Shown here: positions 43,193 to 51,089 of the stretch, piece after piece
Numbering within the stretch: the first letter of the stretch is position 1
Layout: each line of letters starts with the position of its first letter
Assembly: GCF_000300335.1 (NCBI RefSeq)
Contig: NZ_AMRM01000002.1
Span: forward strand, 186,001-250,000
Direction of reading: 5' to 3'
Origin: Nitratireductor pacificus pht-3B
GTDB lineage: Bacteria > Pseudomonadota > Alphaproteobacteria > Rhizobiales > Rhizobiaceae
DNA: 64,000 nucleotides
The notes under the pieces: generated by a model
What the model was told of the DNA's origin: nothing
The model's database searches: none
What the model saw: the letters and a program-made list of their open reading frames with translations, nothing else
Translations under genes and position numbers: made by a program

Positions 43193-44115
43193 CAGATATC
43201 ATTTACGTCGCCGTCACGATGGATTGCGAGCCGCTGAGGGACCAGGGGATTCGCAATGCCAGCGGGCCGGTCACCTGGCGCGAAAGTGAGCTTTCCATTC
43301 GTGGCTACGACAGGATCGCCCGTGAGTACGGTTTCCCCGTCACCTATTTCCAGCATCCGGAAGTAGCTCTTGCCCATGCGGACCTGATGCGTGAGTTGGA
43401 ACGGGGCGGGGCGTGCATCGATGGCCTGCACCTGCATCCCTGGAAGTTCGACCGCGAACGCTACAACGCCCATTTCGGTGGCCTGAGCGCCAGCGACCAG
43501 TGCGCGATCCTGTCCGAAGGGAGCGCGCTGTTCCGGCATGCCATGGGCAAGCGCCCGAAATATTTCCGCCCTGGCACGTTCTCGGCCAACGACGACACTT
43601 TCCGCATCCTGAGCGAACTGGGCTTCGTCGGCGGTTCCGTTTCCGCGCCTGAACGCAACTTCGTCAGCCTGAACGCGATCTGGAACGGCGCGCCGAGGGA
43701 CCCGCACCGGCCGGACGCGAATTTCCGGCAGAGAATCGGGGCCCTGCCATTCGCCAATGTGCCGCTGACCAGCGACTTCTCCTCGCTCGGGGAGCTCAAT
43801 GGCCGCGCATACTTCCGCGACCTGCGCCCCGACTATGACGATACGCCTGAGGGTTTCCGCCGCGTTGTCGCAAATGTCATAAGCCAGGTGCGTGAGCGCA
43901 AGCCGCTGCTGCCGGTGGTCAATATGGTCACCCACAACGACAATCCCTACTCGGACCCGGACAATCAGGTCACCCGGAACTACCGGACCATTCTCGAGGC
44001 CATACACGCCATATGCGAGGCTGCGGGCGTTGTCGTGAAAGGCGTTCAGTTTGATGACATCTGCACGCAGTTCTTCGCCACCGGCGTGGCGAGACCGGAG
44101 GCCGAGCTGGCATAG
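43189..44115 (+). CDS. Polysaccharide deacetylase-like protein coupled to TRAP importer
   Basis: A 308-residue cytosolic protein without signal peptide. The N terminus YVAVTMDCEPLRDQG has aspartate and glutamate (D12, E14) where NodB-type deacetylases carry their metal/base aspartates. LHLHPW (H81, H83) could be further metal ligands, and 'KYFRPGTFSANDDTFRILSELGFVGGS' corresponds to the conserved RPP/G-type strand. Family assignment is from these motifs only. Its ATG overlaps the TRAP permease stop, so it likely acts on the imported compound, or deacylates a related amide in the cytoplasm. The stop is 14 bp before the convergent HAD gene. Confidence 0.6.
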   Translation: MTDIIYVAVTMDCEPLRDQGIRNASGPVTWRESELSIRGYDRIAREYGFPVTYFQHPEVALAHADLMRELERGGACIDGLHLHPWKFDRERYNAHFGGLSASDQCAILSEGSALFRHAMGKRPKYFRPGTFSANDDTFRILSELGFVGGSVSAPERNFVSLNAIWNGAPRDPHRPDANFRQRIGALPFANVPLTSDFSSLGELNGRAYFRDLRPDYDDTPEGFRRVVANVISQVRERKPLLPVVNMVTHNDNPYSDPDNQVTRNYRTILEAIHAICEAAGVVVKGVQFDDICTQFFATGVARPEAELA

Positions 44116-44129
44116 AGCTGGCCTGCCGT

Positions 44130-44762
44130 TCAGGCGAACCAGTCGAGCAGTTCATCAAGCCGGCGGATCTGGCGGTCGGCGCCTGGAAGAGCGCCGCCGT
44201 CGGGAACAAACCCGGCCGTGGACAGGCCGGCGGCGCGGGCCGCCGCCAGGCCCGTGCCGCTGTCTTCGACGGCGAGGACAGCCTGCGCCGGCACGCCGAG
44301 GCGCTGCGCCGCGAGGAGATATCCCTCCGGGGCCGGCTTTCCGTTGGTAAGATCGTCCAGCGAGATCGCGCCTGCGAGGAACGGAGCAATGCCGAGGCGC
44401 GCGATGTTCGCGTCCACGACAGCCCGTCCGGAATTTGAAACGCAGATCTGCGGCACGCCCAAGCCTGACAGCGTCTCGATGACCCGCCGAGCGTTCGGCA
44501 TGGGCTCGAGCGAGGACGCCGCCTCGCAATAGAAGCGGTTGATCGCCGTCTGCCAGCGCTCCCGGGAGAGGGATGGCGGGTAGAGTGGCTGGAGGGCCGT
44601 CCAGACGTCGTTCATATGCACCCCGACGAACCGATCCTTCGGATCGCCGGAGAGATCCACGCCGTGGGCGGTGCTTGCCGCAAGCAGCGCCCGGTGATGC
44701 AGGGGTTCGCTGTCGATCAGCGTGCCGTCGATGTCCCAGGCCACCGCCAGAAGACCCTTCAT
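44130..44762 (-). CDS. HAD-family phosphatase (subfamily IA)
   Basis: A 210-residue hydrolase: motif I DIDGTLIDSEP (nucleophile aspartate), motif II CVSNSG, lysine in NGKPAPEGY, motif IV EDSGTGLAAARAAG. The cap domain is alpha-helical, as in beta-phosphoglucomutase and sugar-phosphate phosphatases. It probably removes phosphate from a sugar or polyol phosphate. Its ATG overlaps the upstream kinase stop (ATGA), so it is coupled to the FGGY kinase and belongs to the minus-strand catabolic operon. Confidence 0.88.
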   Translation of the reverse strand: MKGLLAVAWDIDGTLIDSEPLHHRALLAASTAHGVDLSGDPKDRFVGVHMNDVWTALQPLYPPSLSRERWQTAINRFYCEAASSLEPMPNARRVIETLSGLGVPQICVSNSGRAVVDANIARLGIAPFLAGAISLDDLTNGKPAPEGYLLAAQRLGVPAQAVLAVEDSGTGLAAARAAGLSTAGFVPDGGALPGADRQIRRLDELLDWFA

Positions 44763-46243
44763 TTGTGAAAGCCTTTCAGGCGCTTGTAGAGCGCGCGGTA
44801 GCGCCGGTAACCGTCCTCGTAGACATCGCGGTGTGCAATGTTCGGCGCGATCGGTTCTTCCCTCGTGGTGAAGGCGGTGATGCCGTCCCAGTCGGTCAAT
44901 CCTGCGCCGACCGCTGCCGTCCAGGCGGCGCCAAGGCAGGAGCCGGGATGCCCGCCCAGCCGCTGGAGCGGCGCGTCAAGAACGTCCGCGACGATCTGCA
45001 TCCACACCGTGCTCGCGGCGCCGCCATCCGAGACGGTGAAATTGGTCACCGAATGGCCGATGTCGCGCAGCACTTCTACGTGGTGCAGCAGTGCGTAGGC
45101 ATAGGCCTCGAGCACCGCGCGCCACAGGTCGCCAAGCGTGTGGGAGAGGGTCAGGCCCTCGATGACCCCGCGTGCGTCGGGATCGTGGATCGGCGTCTTC
45201 TCGCCGAGAAAGTAGGGCAGCACGAGCAGGCCGTTGGCCCCGGCCGGGCTTTGCGCCGCCTGTGCGTCCAGCCAGGCATGCGGCGAACCGTCGGCGCCGA
45301 CGCGGTCCTTGACGAAGGTGTCGACGAACCAGTTCAGCACCGAACCGCCGGTCGACATGCATCCATTCGGCATGAACAGGCCGGGCACGAGGTGATAGTC
45401 GAGATAAAGGCGCGGATCGGGAACCACGCGACGGGTCGCGGTAAGGATATCGACCGCCCCGCCGAACTTCAGCAGCACGTCGCCATCGCTGATCACGCCG
45501 GCACCCAGAGCGGATGCGACCATGTCGGCGGCGCCGCCGACGACGGGCGTGCCTTCGGCCAGCCCGGTTTCCTCCGCGGCTTCCGCCGTGACATGGCCGA
45601 GGATCTCGTGCGAGCGCACGAGGGGCGGCAGGAGCGCCGGGGGGATGCCGGTTGATGCCGCTAGGTCGGGCGCCAGCGCGTCGGCCGCGACATCCACCAC
45701 GCCGGCCTCCAGCGCCCAGTTCTGCTCGATGGCCCGGACGCCCGTCAGGCGCCAGTTGATGTAGTCATAGGAGCCGAACACCGTTCGCGCGCGGGCGTGG
45801 TTTTCGGGCTCTTGTTCGGCGATCCAGCGCAGCTTCGCGCCGACCAGCTGCTGGTTGATGCCGTTGCCCGCGCGGGACAGGAAGGCGCTCTCGTCGATCT
45901 CGCGGCGCATCTGCGCCACCTGCTGGCCGCAACGGCCATCGCTCTGCTGTATCGATGGGCGGACGAGATCGCCATTCTCGTCGAGCAGGACCACTGCCGG
46001 CAGCATGCCGGACACGCCGATGGCGGCGATTTCCGTGGCCTTGCGCCCTGACTCAGCCAGAAGGTCCGGCACGATGGCGGAAACGTTCTGCCACCATTGC
46101 TGCGGGTCTTCTTCCGCCCAGCCGGGGCGAGGCGAGGAGAGCCTGACCGGCCGGCTCGCCGTGGCGAGGACGCGATCGGGGAGTTCGATCAGGATGCCAA
46201 TCGTCGAGGTTGTACCGATATCAAGCCCGAGTATGAGGGACAT
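44759..46243 (-). CDS. FGGY-family carbohydrate kinase
   Basis: A 494-residue kinase with N-terminal FGGY domain start LILGLDIGTTSTIGILIELP and the phosphate-binding 'PGWAEEDPQQWWQN'. The middle shows IGVSGMLPAVVLLDENGDLVRP, and the C-terminal FGGY domain has 'MSTGGSVLNWFVDTF' and 'VSDGGAASTVWMQIVADVLD'. Xylulokinase-like enzymes are closest in layout. It phosphorylates a ketose or polyol; with the SDR dehydrogenase next door, the pathway polyol to ketose to ketose phosphate is plausible. It is coupled to the HAD phosphatase gene. Upstream, 190 bp with repeat copy C separate it from the BtpA gene. Confidence 0.88.
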   Translation of the reverse strand: MSLILGLDIGTTSTIGILIELPDRVLATASRPVRLSSPRPGWAEEDPQQWWQNVSAIVPDLLAESGRKATEIAAIGVSGMLPAVVLLDENGDLVRPSIQQSDGRCGQQVAQMRREIDESAFLSRAGNGINQQLVGAKLRWIAEQEPENHARARTVFGSYDYINWRLTGVRAIEQNWALEAGVVDVAADALAPDLAASTGIPPALLPPLVRSHEILGHVTAEAAEETGLAEGTPVVGGAADMVASALGAGVISDGDVLLKFGGAVDILTATRRVVPDPRLYLDYHLVPGLFMPNGCMSTGGSVLNWFVDTFVKDRVGADGSPHAWLDAQAAQSPAGANGLLVLPYFLGEKTPIHDPDARGVIEGLTLSHTLGDLWRAVLEAYAYALLHHVEVLRDIGHSVTNFTVSDGGAASTVWMQIVADVLDAPLQRLGGHPGSCLGAAWTAAVGAGLTDWDGITAFTTREEPIAPNIAHRDVYEDGYRRYRALYKRLKGFHK

Positions 46244-46321
46244 GCGTTTCCTTCCGGGTTCGCGCCTGCTTCAGCCGCCGTCGGGCATGGGAAGGAGGGG
46301 CGGGCGGGTGAACTAATACGG

Positions 46322-46341
46322 GTCCAGGCCGAAGCCTGGAC
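46322..46341. other. Short perfect hairpin in the kinase-BtpA gap
   Basis: GTCCAGGC (46322-46329) and GCCTGGAC (46334-46341) form an 8-bp stem with a CGAA tetraloop. There is no T-run, so an RNA-stability or REP-like role is more likely than termination. Confidence 0.6.
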
Positions 46342-46375
46342 TCGCCGTCTTGTTGAGACCTCAAGAGGTCCAAAG

Positions 46376-46420
46376 TGTTTCGCGGTAAGGTGAAATCACC
46401 GCGCGTCCGCGAAAACGTCG
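46376..46420. repeat. Dispersed palindromic repeat, copy C
   Basis: GTGTTTCGCGGTAAGGTGAA is followed by ATCACCGCGCGTCCGCGAAAA. It shares its layout (a T-rich lead, a palindrome centred on GTGAAATCAC, then CGTCCGC and an A-rich tail) with copies at 52430 and 63308. It is located between two genes of one operon. Confidence 0.6.
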
Positions 46421-46434
46421 ATGGCAGGCGCGGA

Positions 46435-47235
46435 TCAGCGCAGCCCCTCGACCTTCTCCATGAAGCGGTTCACCCGGTCGGCATCGACGGCGTTCCAGGT
46501 GTTGCCGTCGACCTTGAAATGAGTGCCGATGATGCAGCCGTCCGCCACCGAGAAGATGTCGGCGATGTTGTCGATGTTCACGCCGGTATTGGCGAACACC
46601 GGCACATCCGGGAGCACCTCGGCCACCTTCCGCAGGTTCGATGCGTCGGCGGGCTGGCCGGTGATCGGGCCGGAAACGAGGATCGCGTCGGCGAGCGACG
46701 AGAAGACCGCGCTCTTGGCGCGCAGTTCGATCGGGCGCTGGTCGAGCGCATGGGCGAACTCGGCGTTGATGTTGAAGAACATCTTCATGTCGTCGCGGCG
46801 CAGATTGTGGCGCAGCCGCGATGCGCTGGCGCAGTCCGGCTCCCATATGCCCATGTCGGACGCGAACACGCCGGTGAATATCTCGCGTACGAAGCTCGCG
46901 CCGGTGACGGCGCCGATGGCGACCGAACTGACGGGATCCCAGAGATAGTTCACGCCGAAGGGAACCTTCAGCATCGGCTTGATCGCCTGGACGACGGCCG
47001 TCATCGCCGCGATGCTCTCGGGCGATCCCTTGAAGACATAGGGCCGGTCGTTCTCGTTGCCGAACATGATAGCGTCGACGCCGCCGGCCTGCAGCTTCTC
47101 GACATCGGCGGCAACGCCCTCGATCAGGCCGTCCAGGCCGCGGTCGGCATCGTAGAGGGGCGACCCTGGCAGTGCGCCGATATGCGCCATCGAGACCACG
47201 GCCTTGGATTTGTTGCCAAAGAAGTCAAAGATCAT
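46435..47235 (-). CDS. BtpA/SgcQ-family protein
   Basis: A 266-residue TIM-barrel-type protein: 'VVSMAHIGALPGSPLYD', 'GGVDAIMFGNENDRPY', 'PFGVNYLWDPVSSVAIG', 'ILVSGPITGQPAD', and 'PVFANTGVNIDNIADIFSVADGCIIGTHFK'. These define the BtpA family. Cyanobacterial BtpA affects photosystem I assembly; E. coli SgcQ is in a PTS/sugar operon with a DeoR-type regulator. No reaction is known. Here it lies between a DeoR regulator (37 bp upstream) and an FGGY kinase, pointing to a catabolic, perhaps aldolase- or epimerase-like job. Confidence 0.9.
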   Translation of the reverse strand: MIFDFFGNKSKAVVSMAHIGALPGSPLYDADRGLDGLIEGVAADVEKLQAGGVDAIMFGNENDRPYVFKGSPESIAAMTAVVQAIKPMLKVPFGVNYLWDPVSSVAIGAVTGASFVREIFTGVFASDMGIWEPDCASASRLRHNLRRDDMKMFFNINAEFAHALDQRPIELRAKSAVFSSLADAILVSGPITGQPADASNLRKVAEVLPDVPVFANTGVNIDNIADIFSVADGCIIGTHFKVDGNTWNAVDADRVNRFMEKVEGLR

Positions 47236-47271
47236 TCGTATCTCCTGCGAACTACAGACAAGAAAGGGACA

Positions 47272-48123
47272 TCAGACCGCCGGAGCGATCTGCACATCGA
47301 CCCGGGCCGCAGCCAGGGCCGATGCGATGTCGGAAGGGGGAGGGGCGTCGGTGATCAGCGTGTCGATGTCCTGGAAACCGCCGATGCGGACCAGCGACAT
47401 CCGGCGGAACTTCGAAGAATCGCACAGGACCACGCGGTGCGCGGAGCGCTGCAGGTAGACCTGCTTCATCTGCGTGTCCTCGATTGAGTAATCGAACATG
47501 CCCTCGACCGTGAGGCCGGACAGGCCGATCAGCGCGACGTCGAAATAGAGCTGGCTGAACTGTTCCACCGCGATCGGACCCATCACGGAGCGCTCGTCTG
47601 GCCGCACCCGGCCGCCCGGGACATAGACCTCCAGATTGGTGGACGACATCTCCTCGGCGATGCGCAGACTGTTGGTGAAGACGCGGATATGCGCCAGGTC
47701 GCGCAGGCGCTGCGCCGTTAGGAACGTCGTGGTGCCGACATCCATCGCTATGGTGCGATGGCGCGAGACGATGGAGGCGGCGAGGTCGGCGATCCGGGTC
47801 TTCGCATCCTGATTGTGCCGCGAGCGGGCCTCGAAATTCGGCTCCACATCATCAAGCAGGCTGAGCGGTCCGCGCGACGGGGGAACCGCGCCGCCATGGA
47901 CGCGCTCCAGAAGGCCGTCGCGCTCCAGCTCGGCCAGGTCGCGGCGCACCGTCATGTCCGAAACGCCGAACATGCGGGCGAGTTCGGTGACTGTGACCGC
48001 TCCGCCGTCATGCAGCCGCTCGAGGATTGCGGCCAGGCGCGCCTGAGCGTGCGGTCTTTCCTTCTCGATTGCCGATTTGCTGATGCTGGACATGGTTCCG
48101 ACCGGTTTCTGCGGCTTGTTCAC
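47272..48123 (-). CDS. DeoR-family transcriptional regulator
   Basis: A 283-residue regulator. The DeoR HTH is at about 30-85 (RLAAILERLHDGGAVTVTELARMFGVSDMTVRRDLAEL, with the invariant MTVRRDL). The sugar-isomerase-like effector domain follows (AMDVGTTTFLTAQRL, TNSLRIAEEM, VYVPGGRVRPDERSVMGP, RVVLCDSSKF). It should bind a sugar phosphate. The GTG at 48123 with AGGAAA close upstream gives the longest form; an ATG at 48093 is an alternative. It is divergent from the SDR and ABC genes and heads the minus-strand BtpA-kinase-HAD operon, so it probably controls both arms. Confidence 0.92.
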   Translation of the reverse strand: MNKPQKPVGTMSSISKSAIEKERPHAQARLAAILERLHDGGAVTVTELARMFGVSDMTVRRDLAELERDGLLERVHGGAVPPSRGPLSLLDDVEPNFEARSRHNQDAKTRIADLAASIVSRHRTIAMDVGTTTFLTAQRLRDLAHIRVFTNSLRIAEEMSSTNLEVYVPGGRVRPDERSVMGPIAVEQFSQLYFDVALIGLSGLTVEGMFDYSIEDTQMKQVYLQRSAHRVVLCDSSKFRRMSLVRIGGFQDIDTLITDAPPPSDIASALAAARVDVQIAPAV

Positions 48124-48149
48124 TTTCCTGCATAGACCGCACTTGCGAC

Positions 48150-48198
48150 AAAATCAAACATGAATATCATAAGATTTGTTTGTTTTTGTTCATATGCG
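48150..48198. promoter_or_regulatory. AT-rich divergent control region with DeoR-like half-sites
   Basis: The gap between deoR-type and SDR genes is very AT-rich for this genome. It contains TCAAACATGAA (from about 48156) and TTTTTGTTCATA (from about 48184), partly inverted copies, plus TTGTTTG between them. The same half-site type (TTCGAACA / TGTTTGAA) forms the palindrome at 49024. This is a plausible operator for the adjacent DeoR protein. Confidence 0.5.
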
Positions 48199-48210
48199 AA
48201 GGATGGTGTG

Positions 48211-49011
48211 ATGAAACCGGATCAGTTGGCTGAGCAGAGCTACCCGGATCTGCGCGGCAAGCGGGCGCTTGTAACCGGCGGCGCGTCAGGCATTGGGCTG
48301 GCGATGGCGCGCGCGATGCATCTGCAGGGTATCGGCGTCGCGATCGCCGACCTCGACGGAGATGCGGCGGCGCAGGTCGCCGGCGGGCTGGGCGGGGATG
48401 CGATCGGCCTGCGCATGGATGTGCGCGACCGCGCCTCGGTCGAAGCGGCCACGGCGCAGGCGATCGAGCGTCTGGGCGGGCTGGAGATCATGATCGCCAA
48501 TGCCGGCGTCTCTTCCATGCGTCCGGCGCTGGAACTGACGGATGACGACTGGAATTTCAACATGGACGTCAATGCCCGTGGTGTTTTCTACGCCAACCAA
48601 GCGGCGGCGCGGCACTTCGTGAAGGCCGGTACCGGCGTCATCGTGAATACGGCTTCACTGGCGGCCAAGGTCGGCGCACCGCTTCTGGCGCACTATTCGG
48701 CCAGCAAGTTCGCGGTGGTCGGCTGGACCCAGGCTCTGGCGCGGGAACTGGCGCCCAGGGGGATCCGCGTCAATGCGGTCTGCCCGGGCTTTGTACGCAC
48801 CTCGATGCAGGAGCGTGAGGTGGCATGGGAGGCGGAGCTGCGCGGGATGACGCCCGACGAGGTGCGCGCCGACTATATTGGCCAGACGCCTCTTGGCCGG
48901 CTGGAAACCGCCGAGGACGTGGCCGGCGTCGCCGTTTTCCTGTGCTCCGGTGCCGCCCGTTTTATGACGGGTCAGGCAATCAACGTAACCGGTGGTGTGT
49001 ACACGACGTAG
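48211..49011 (+). CDS. Short-chain dehydrogenase/reductase (SDR)
   Basis: A 266-residue classical SDR: cofactor loop VTGGASGIGLAMARA (TGxxxGxG), NAGVSS, catalytic serine in NTASLAAKVG, YSASK catalytic Tyr and Lys, and 'PGFVRTSMQ' then 'RFMTGQAINVTGG'. The family oxidises polyols or reduces ketones with NAD(P). AAGGA eight bases before the ATG at 48211 supports this start over an upstream in-frame one. It is likely the polyol dehydrogenase of the locus, feeding the FGGY kinase. The sugar ABC importer starts 100 bp downstream behind its own operator. Confidence 0.9.
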   Translation: MKPDQLAEQSYPDLRGKRALVTGGASGIGLAMARAMHLQGIGVAIADLDGDAAAQVAGGLGGDAIGLRMDVRDRASVEAATAQAIERLGGLEIMIANAGVSSMRPALELTDDDWNFNMDVNARGVFYANQAAARHFVKAGTGVIVNTASLAAKVGAPLLAHYSASKFAVVGWTQALARELAPRGIRVNAVCPGFVRTSMQEREVAWEAELRGMTPDEVRADYIGQTPLGRLETAEDVAGVAVFLCSGAARFMTGQAINVTGGVYTT

Positions 49012-49023
49012 CGTTTCGGATTA

Positions 49024-49045
49024 TTCGAACAGAAAAATGTTTGAA
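49024..49045. promoter_or_regulatory. Palindromic operator upstream of sugar ABC transporter
   Basis: TTCGAACA (49024-49031) and TGTTTGAA (49038-49045) are inverted with 7 of 8 matches and a 6-bp A-rich centre, 67 bp before the ATPase start. A related half-site (ATGTTCG) follows at about 49069. This is a likely binding site for the neighbouring DeoR regulator. Confidence 0.6.
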
Positions 49046-49111
49046 TTTTCTCTTGATAAGTTCTGAAATGTTCGTCTAGGCTAACCCTCCCAGCCAACAA
49101 CGGACCCGCAT

Positions 49112-50227
49112 ATGGCCAGCATTACCCTCGAAAACGTCAGCAAGGACTACGGCTCCGGCGTTGTCGGGGTGAGGGACATGAATCTGACGATCGAGGATGG
49201 GGAGTTCATGATCTTCCTCGGTCCGTCCGGCTGCGGCAAGTCCACGACGCTGCGTATGATTGCCGGTCTGGAGGACATCAGCACCGGCAGGTTGCGCATC
49301 GGCGAGCGCGACGTGACGCGCGCCGCGCCGCGCGAGCGCAACGTGGCCGTGGTCTTTCAGAGCTACGCGCTCTATCCGCATATGAGCGTCCGGCAGAACA
49401 TGGAGTTCGGCCTCAAGATGCGCGGCATGGCCCCGGCCGACCGGGCGGCCCGCATCGAAGCGGCCGCCGACATTCTGGGTCTCCAGCCCTATCTCAACCG
49501 GCGTCCCGCCGCCCTGTCCGGAGGGCAGCGGCAGCGCGTGGCGCTGGGCCGGGCGATGGTGCGCGAGCCGGACGTTTTCCTGATGGATGAGCCGCTGTCC
49601 AATCTGGACGCCAAGCTGCGCGCCGAGATGCGCCTCGAGCTGATCAAGCTGCATCGCCGGCTGGGGCGCACCACGGTGTTTGTCACACATGACCAGGTCG
49701 AGGCGATGACCATGGGCGACCGGATCTGCATCATGCGCGACGGCAATCTGGTGCAGGTGGGCAAGCCGCTCGAGGTCTATGCAAACCCGGTCGATACCTT
49801 TGTCGCGCAGTTTCTCGCCTCACCGCAGATGAACCTTGTTGAGGCGCGGTTGAACGGCAATGCCGGGGCGATCGAGCTGACGAGCGACATCCTCTCTTTC
49901 ACGCTTCCCCGGTTTCTGCACGCCGCGTTCGCAAAGGCGCTGGGCCGCGCGGTCATCTTCGGCCTGCGCCCGGAAGACATTCACGCCGAGCCGAGGCCCG
50001 GAGCCGTTCCCTTCGAGGCGTCCGTCGTCGCCATCGAGGCGCTGGGCATGGAGAACATCGCCATTCTCGCCCTTGACCAGAGCGGCAAGCGCGAGCTCTC
50101 GGCGCGGCTGGGGCGTGATTTCAGCGCCTCCATTGGCGACCGGCTGACCTTTTACGCCGATGTCGCCCGCATGCATCTGTTCGATGCCGAAACGACGCGG
50201 GCCTTTCCGCGCGGCCGGATGGAATAG
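49112..50227 (+). CDS. Sugar ABC transporter ATP-binding protein (MalK/UgpC type)
   Basis: A 371-residue ATPase with Walker A GPSGCGKST, Q-loop VVFQSYALYPHM, signature LSGGQRQRVALGRAM, Walker B VFLMDEPLSNLD, switch VTHDQVEAMTMG, and a C-terminal OB/TOBE domain from about 240. This is the CUT1-type ATPase that energises oligosaccharide, polyol or glycerol-phosphate uptake. It is first in the order ATPase-permease-SBP-permease, 5 bp from the next gene. The substrate is unknown; the neighbouring dehydrogenase and kinase suggest a polyol. Confidence 0.93.
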   Translation: MASITLENVSKDYGSGVVGVRDMNLTIEDGEFMIFLGPSGCGKSTTLRMIAGLEDISTGRLRIGERDVTRAAPRERNVAVVFQSYALYPHMSVRQNMEFGLKMRGMAPADRAARIEAAADILGLQPYLNRRPAALSGGQRQRVALGRAMVREPDVFLMDEPLSNLDAKLRAEMRLELIKLHRRLGRTTVFVTHDQVEAMTMGDRICIMRDGNLVQVGKPLEVYANPVDTFVAQFLASPQMNLVEARLNGNAGAIELTSDILSFTLPRFLHAAFAKALGRAVIFGLRPEDIHAEPRPGAVPFEASVVAIEALGMENIAILALDQSGKRELSARLGRDFSASIGDRLTFYADVARMHLFDAETTRAFPRGRME

Positions 50228-50232
50228 ACGCC

Positions 50233-51030
50233 ATGCTGCGTGTTCTGAGCCATCTCGGCCTTTGCCTCGCATGCCTGATCGTCCTGCTGCCGATCCTCTG
50301 GGTCTTGCGCACCAGTCTCGTGCCGGAAAGCCTGTCCTACAGCACGTCGATCCTGCCGGCCGTCACGTTCGAGAACTATGCGAGCCTGTTTGCGGACAAC
50401 CGCTTCGGCACCAACTACATGAACTCGATCATCGTTGCTGCGGGCTCGGTCATTCTGGCGATGCCGCTGGCAGCGCCGACGGGTTACGCCTTTGCCCGGT
50501 TCCGCACCAGTGGCCGGGCCGGGCGCTTTGCTGTGCTTGCCACCCAGATGCTGCCGCCCGTCGCGCTCGCCCTGCCCATCTTCATGCTCTATCGCAGCCT
50601 CGGCCTGACGAACTCCCTGTTCGGCCTGACGCTCGTCTATACTGCCATCAATCTTCCCTTCCTGACATGGATCCTGATGGGCTTCTTCGAGGCTGTGCCG
50701 CGCGATCTCGAGGGCGCGGCGATGACCGATGGCGCGACGGCCTTCGGCGCATTCGTGCGCGTCGTGTTGCCGGTGGCCGCACCGGGCATTGCCGCCGCCG
50801 CCGTGCTGGGCTTCATCATTTCCTGGAACGAGTTCCTGTTCGCCCTGATCCTCGGCGGGCCGCGCACGGCGACCGTTCCCGTCGCGCTGGCGGCGCTCCA
50901 GACCTCGAACGGGGTGGAGATATCCAAGGTTTCGGCGGGTGTGTCGCTCGCCATCCTGCCGCTCATGCTCGCGTCCCGTTTCATCCAGAAATACCTGGTG
51001 CAGGGCCTGTCGTTCGGCAGCGTCAAATGA
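50233..51030 (+). CDS. Sugar ABC transporter permease (MalG type)
   Basis: A 265-residue permease with about six spans: 'LGLCLACLIVLLPILWVLRTSLVPE' at the start and the EAA loop 'EGAAMTDGATAFGAFVRVVLPVAAPG' near 175. 'SWNEFLFALILGGPRTATVPVALA' is typical of CUT1 MalG/UgpE proteins. It pairs with the MalF-type permease at 52546, unusually separated from it by the binding-protein gene. It is cotranscribed with the ATPase gene. Confidence 0.92.
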   Translation: MLRVLSHLGLCLACLIVLLPILWVLRTSLVPESLSYSTSILPAVTFENYASLFADNRFGTNYMNSIIVAAGSVILAMPLAAPTGYAFARFRTSGRAGRFAVLATQMLPPVALALPIFMLYRSLGLTNSLFGLTLVYTAINLPFLTWILMGFFEAVPRDLEGAAMTDGATAFGAFVRVVLPVAAPGIAAAAVLGFIISWNEFLFALILGGPRTATVPVALAALQTSNGVEISKVSAGVSLAILPLMLASRFIQKYLVQGLSFGSVK

Positions 51031-51089
51031 CGTCACATCATCCGTAAATCCGGAAAGCCAAGCCGGAAAGCCAAGAAGGAGGAGAAAAA

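Noticed and set aside
44759-46243. Naming the FGGY kinase xylB
   Set aside because: FGGY kinases cannot be assigned a substrate by eye; no xylose isomerase gene is nearby.
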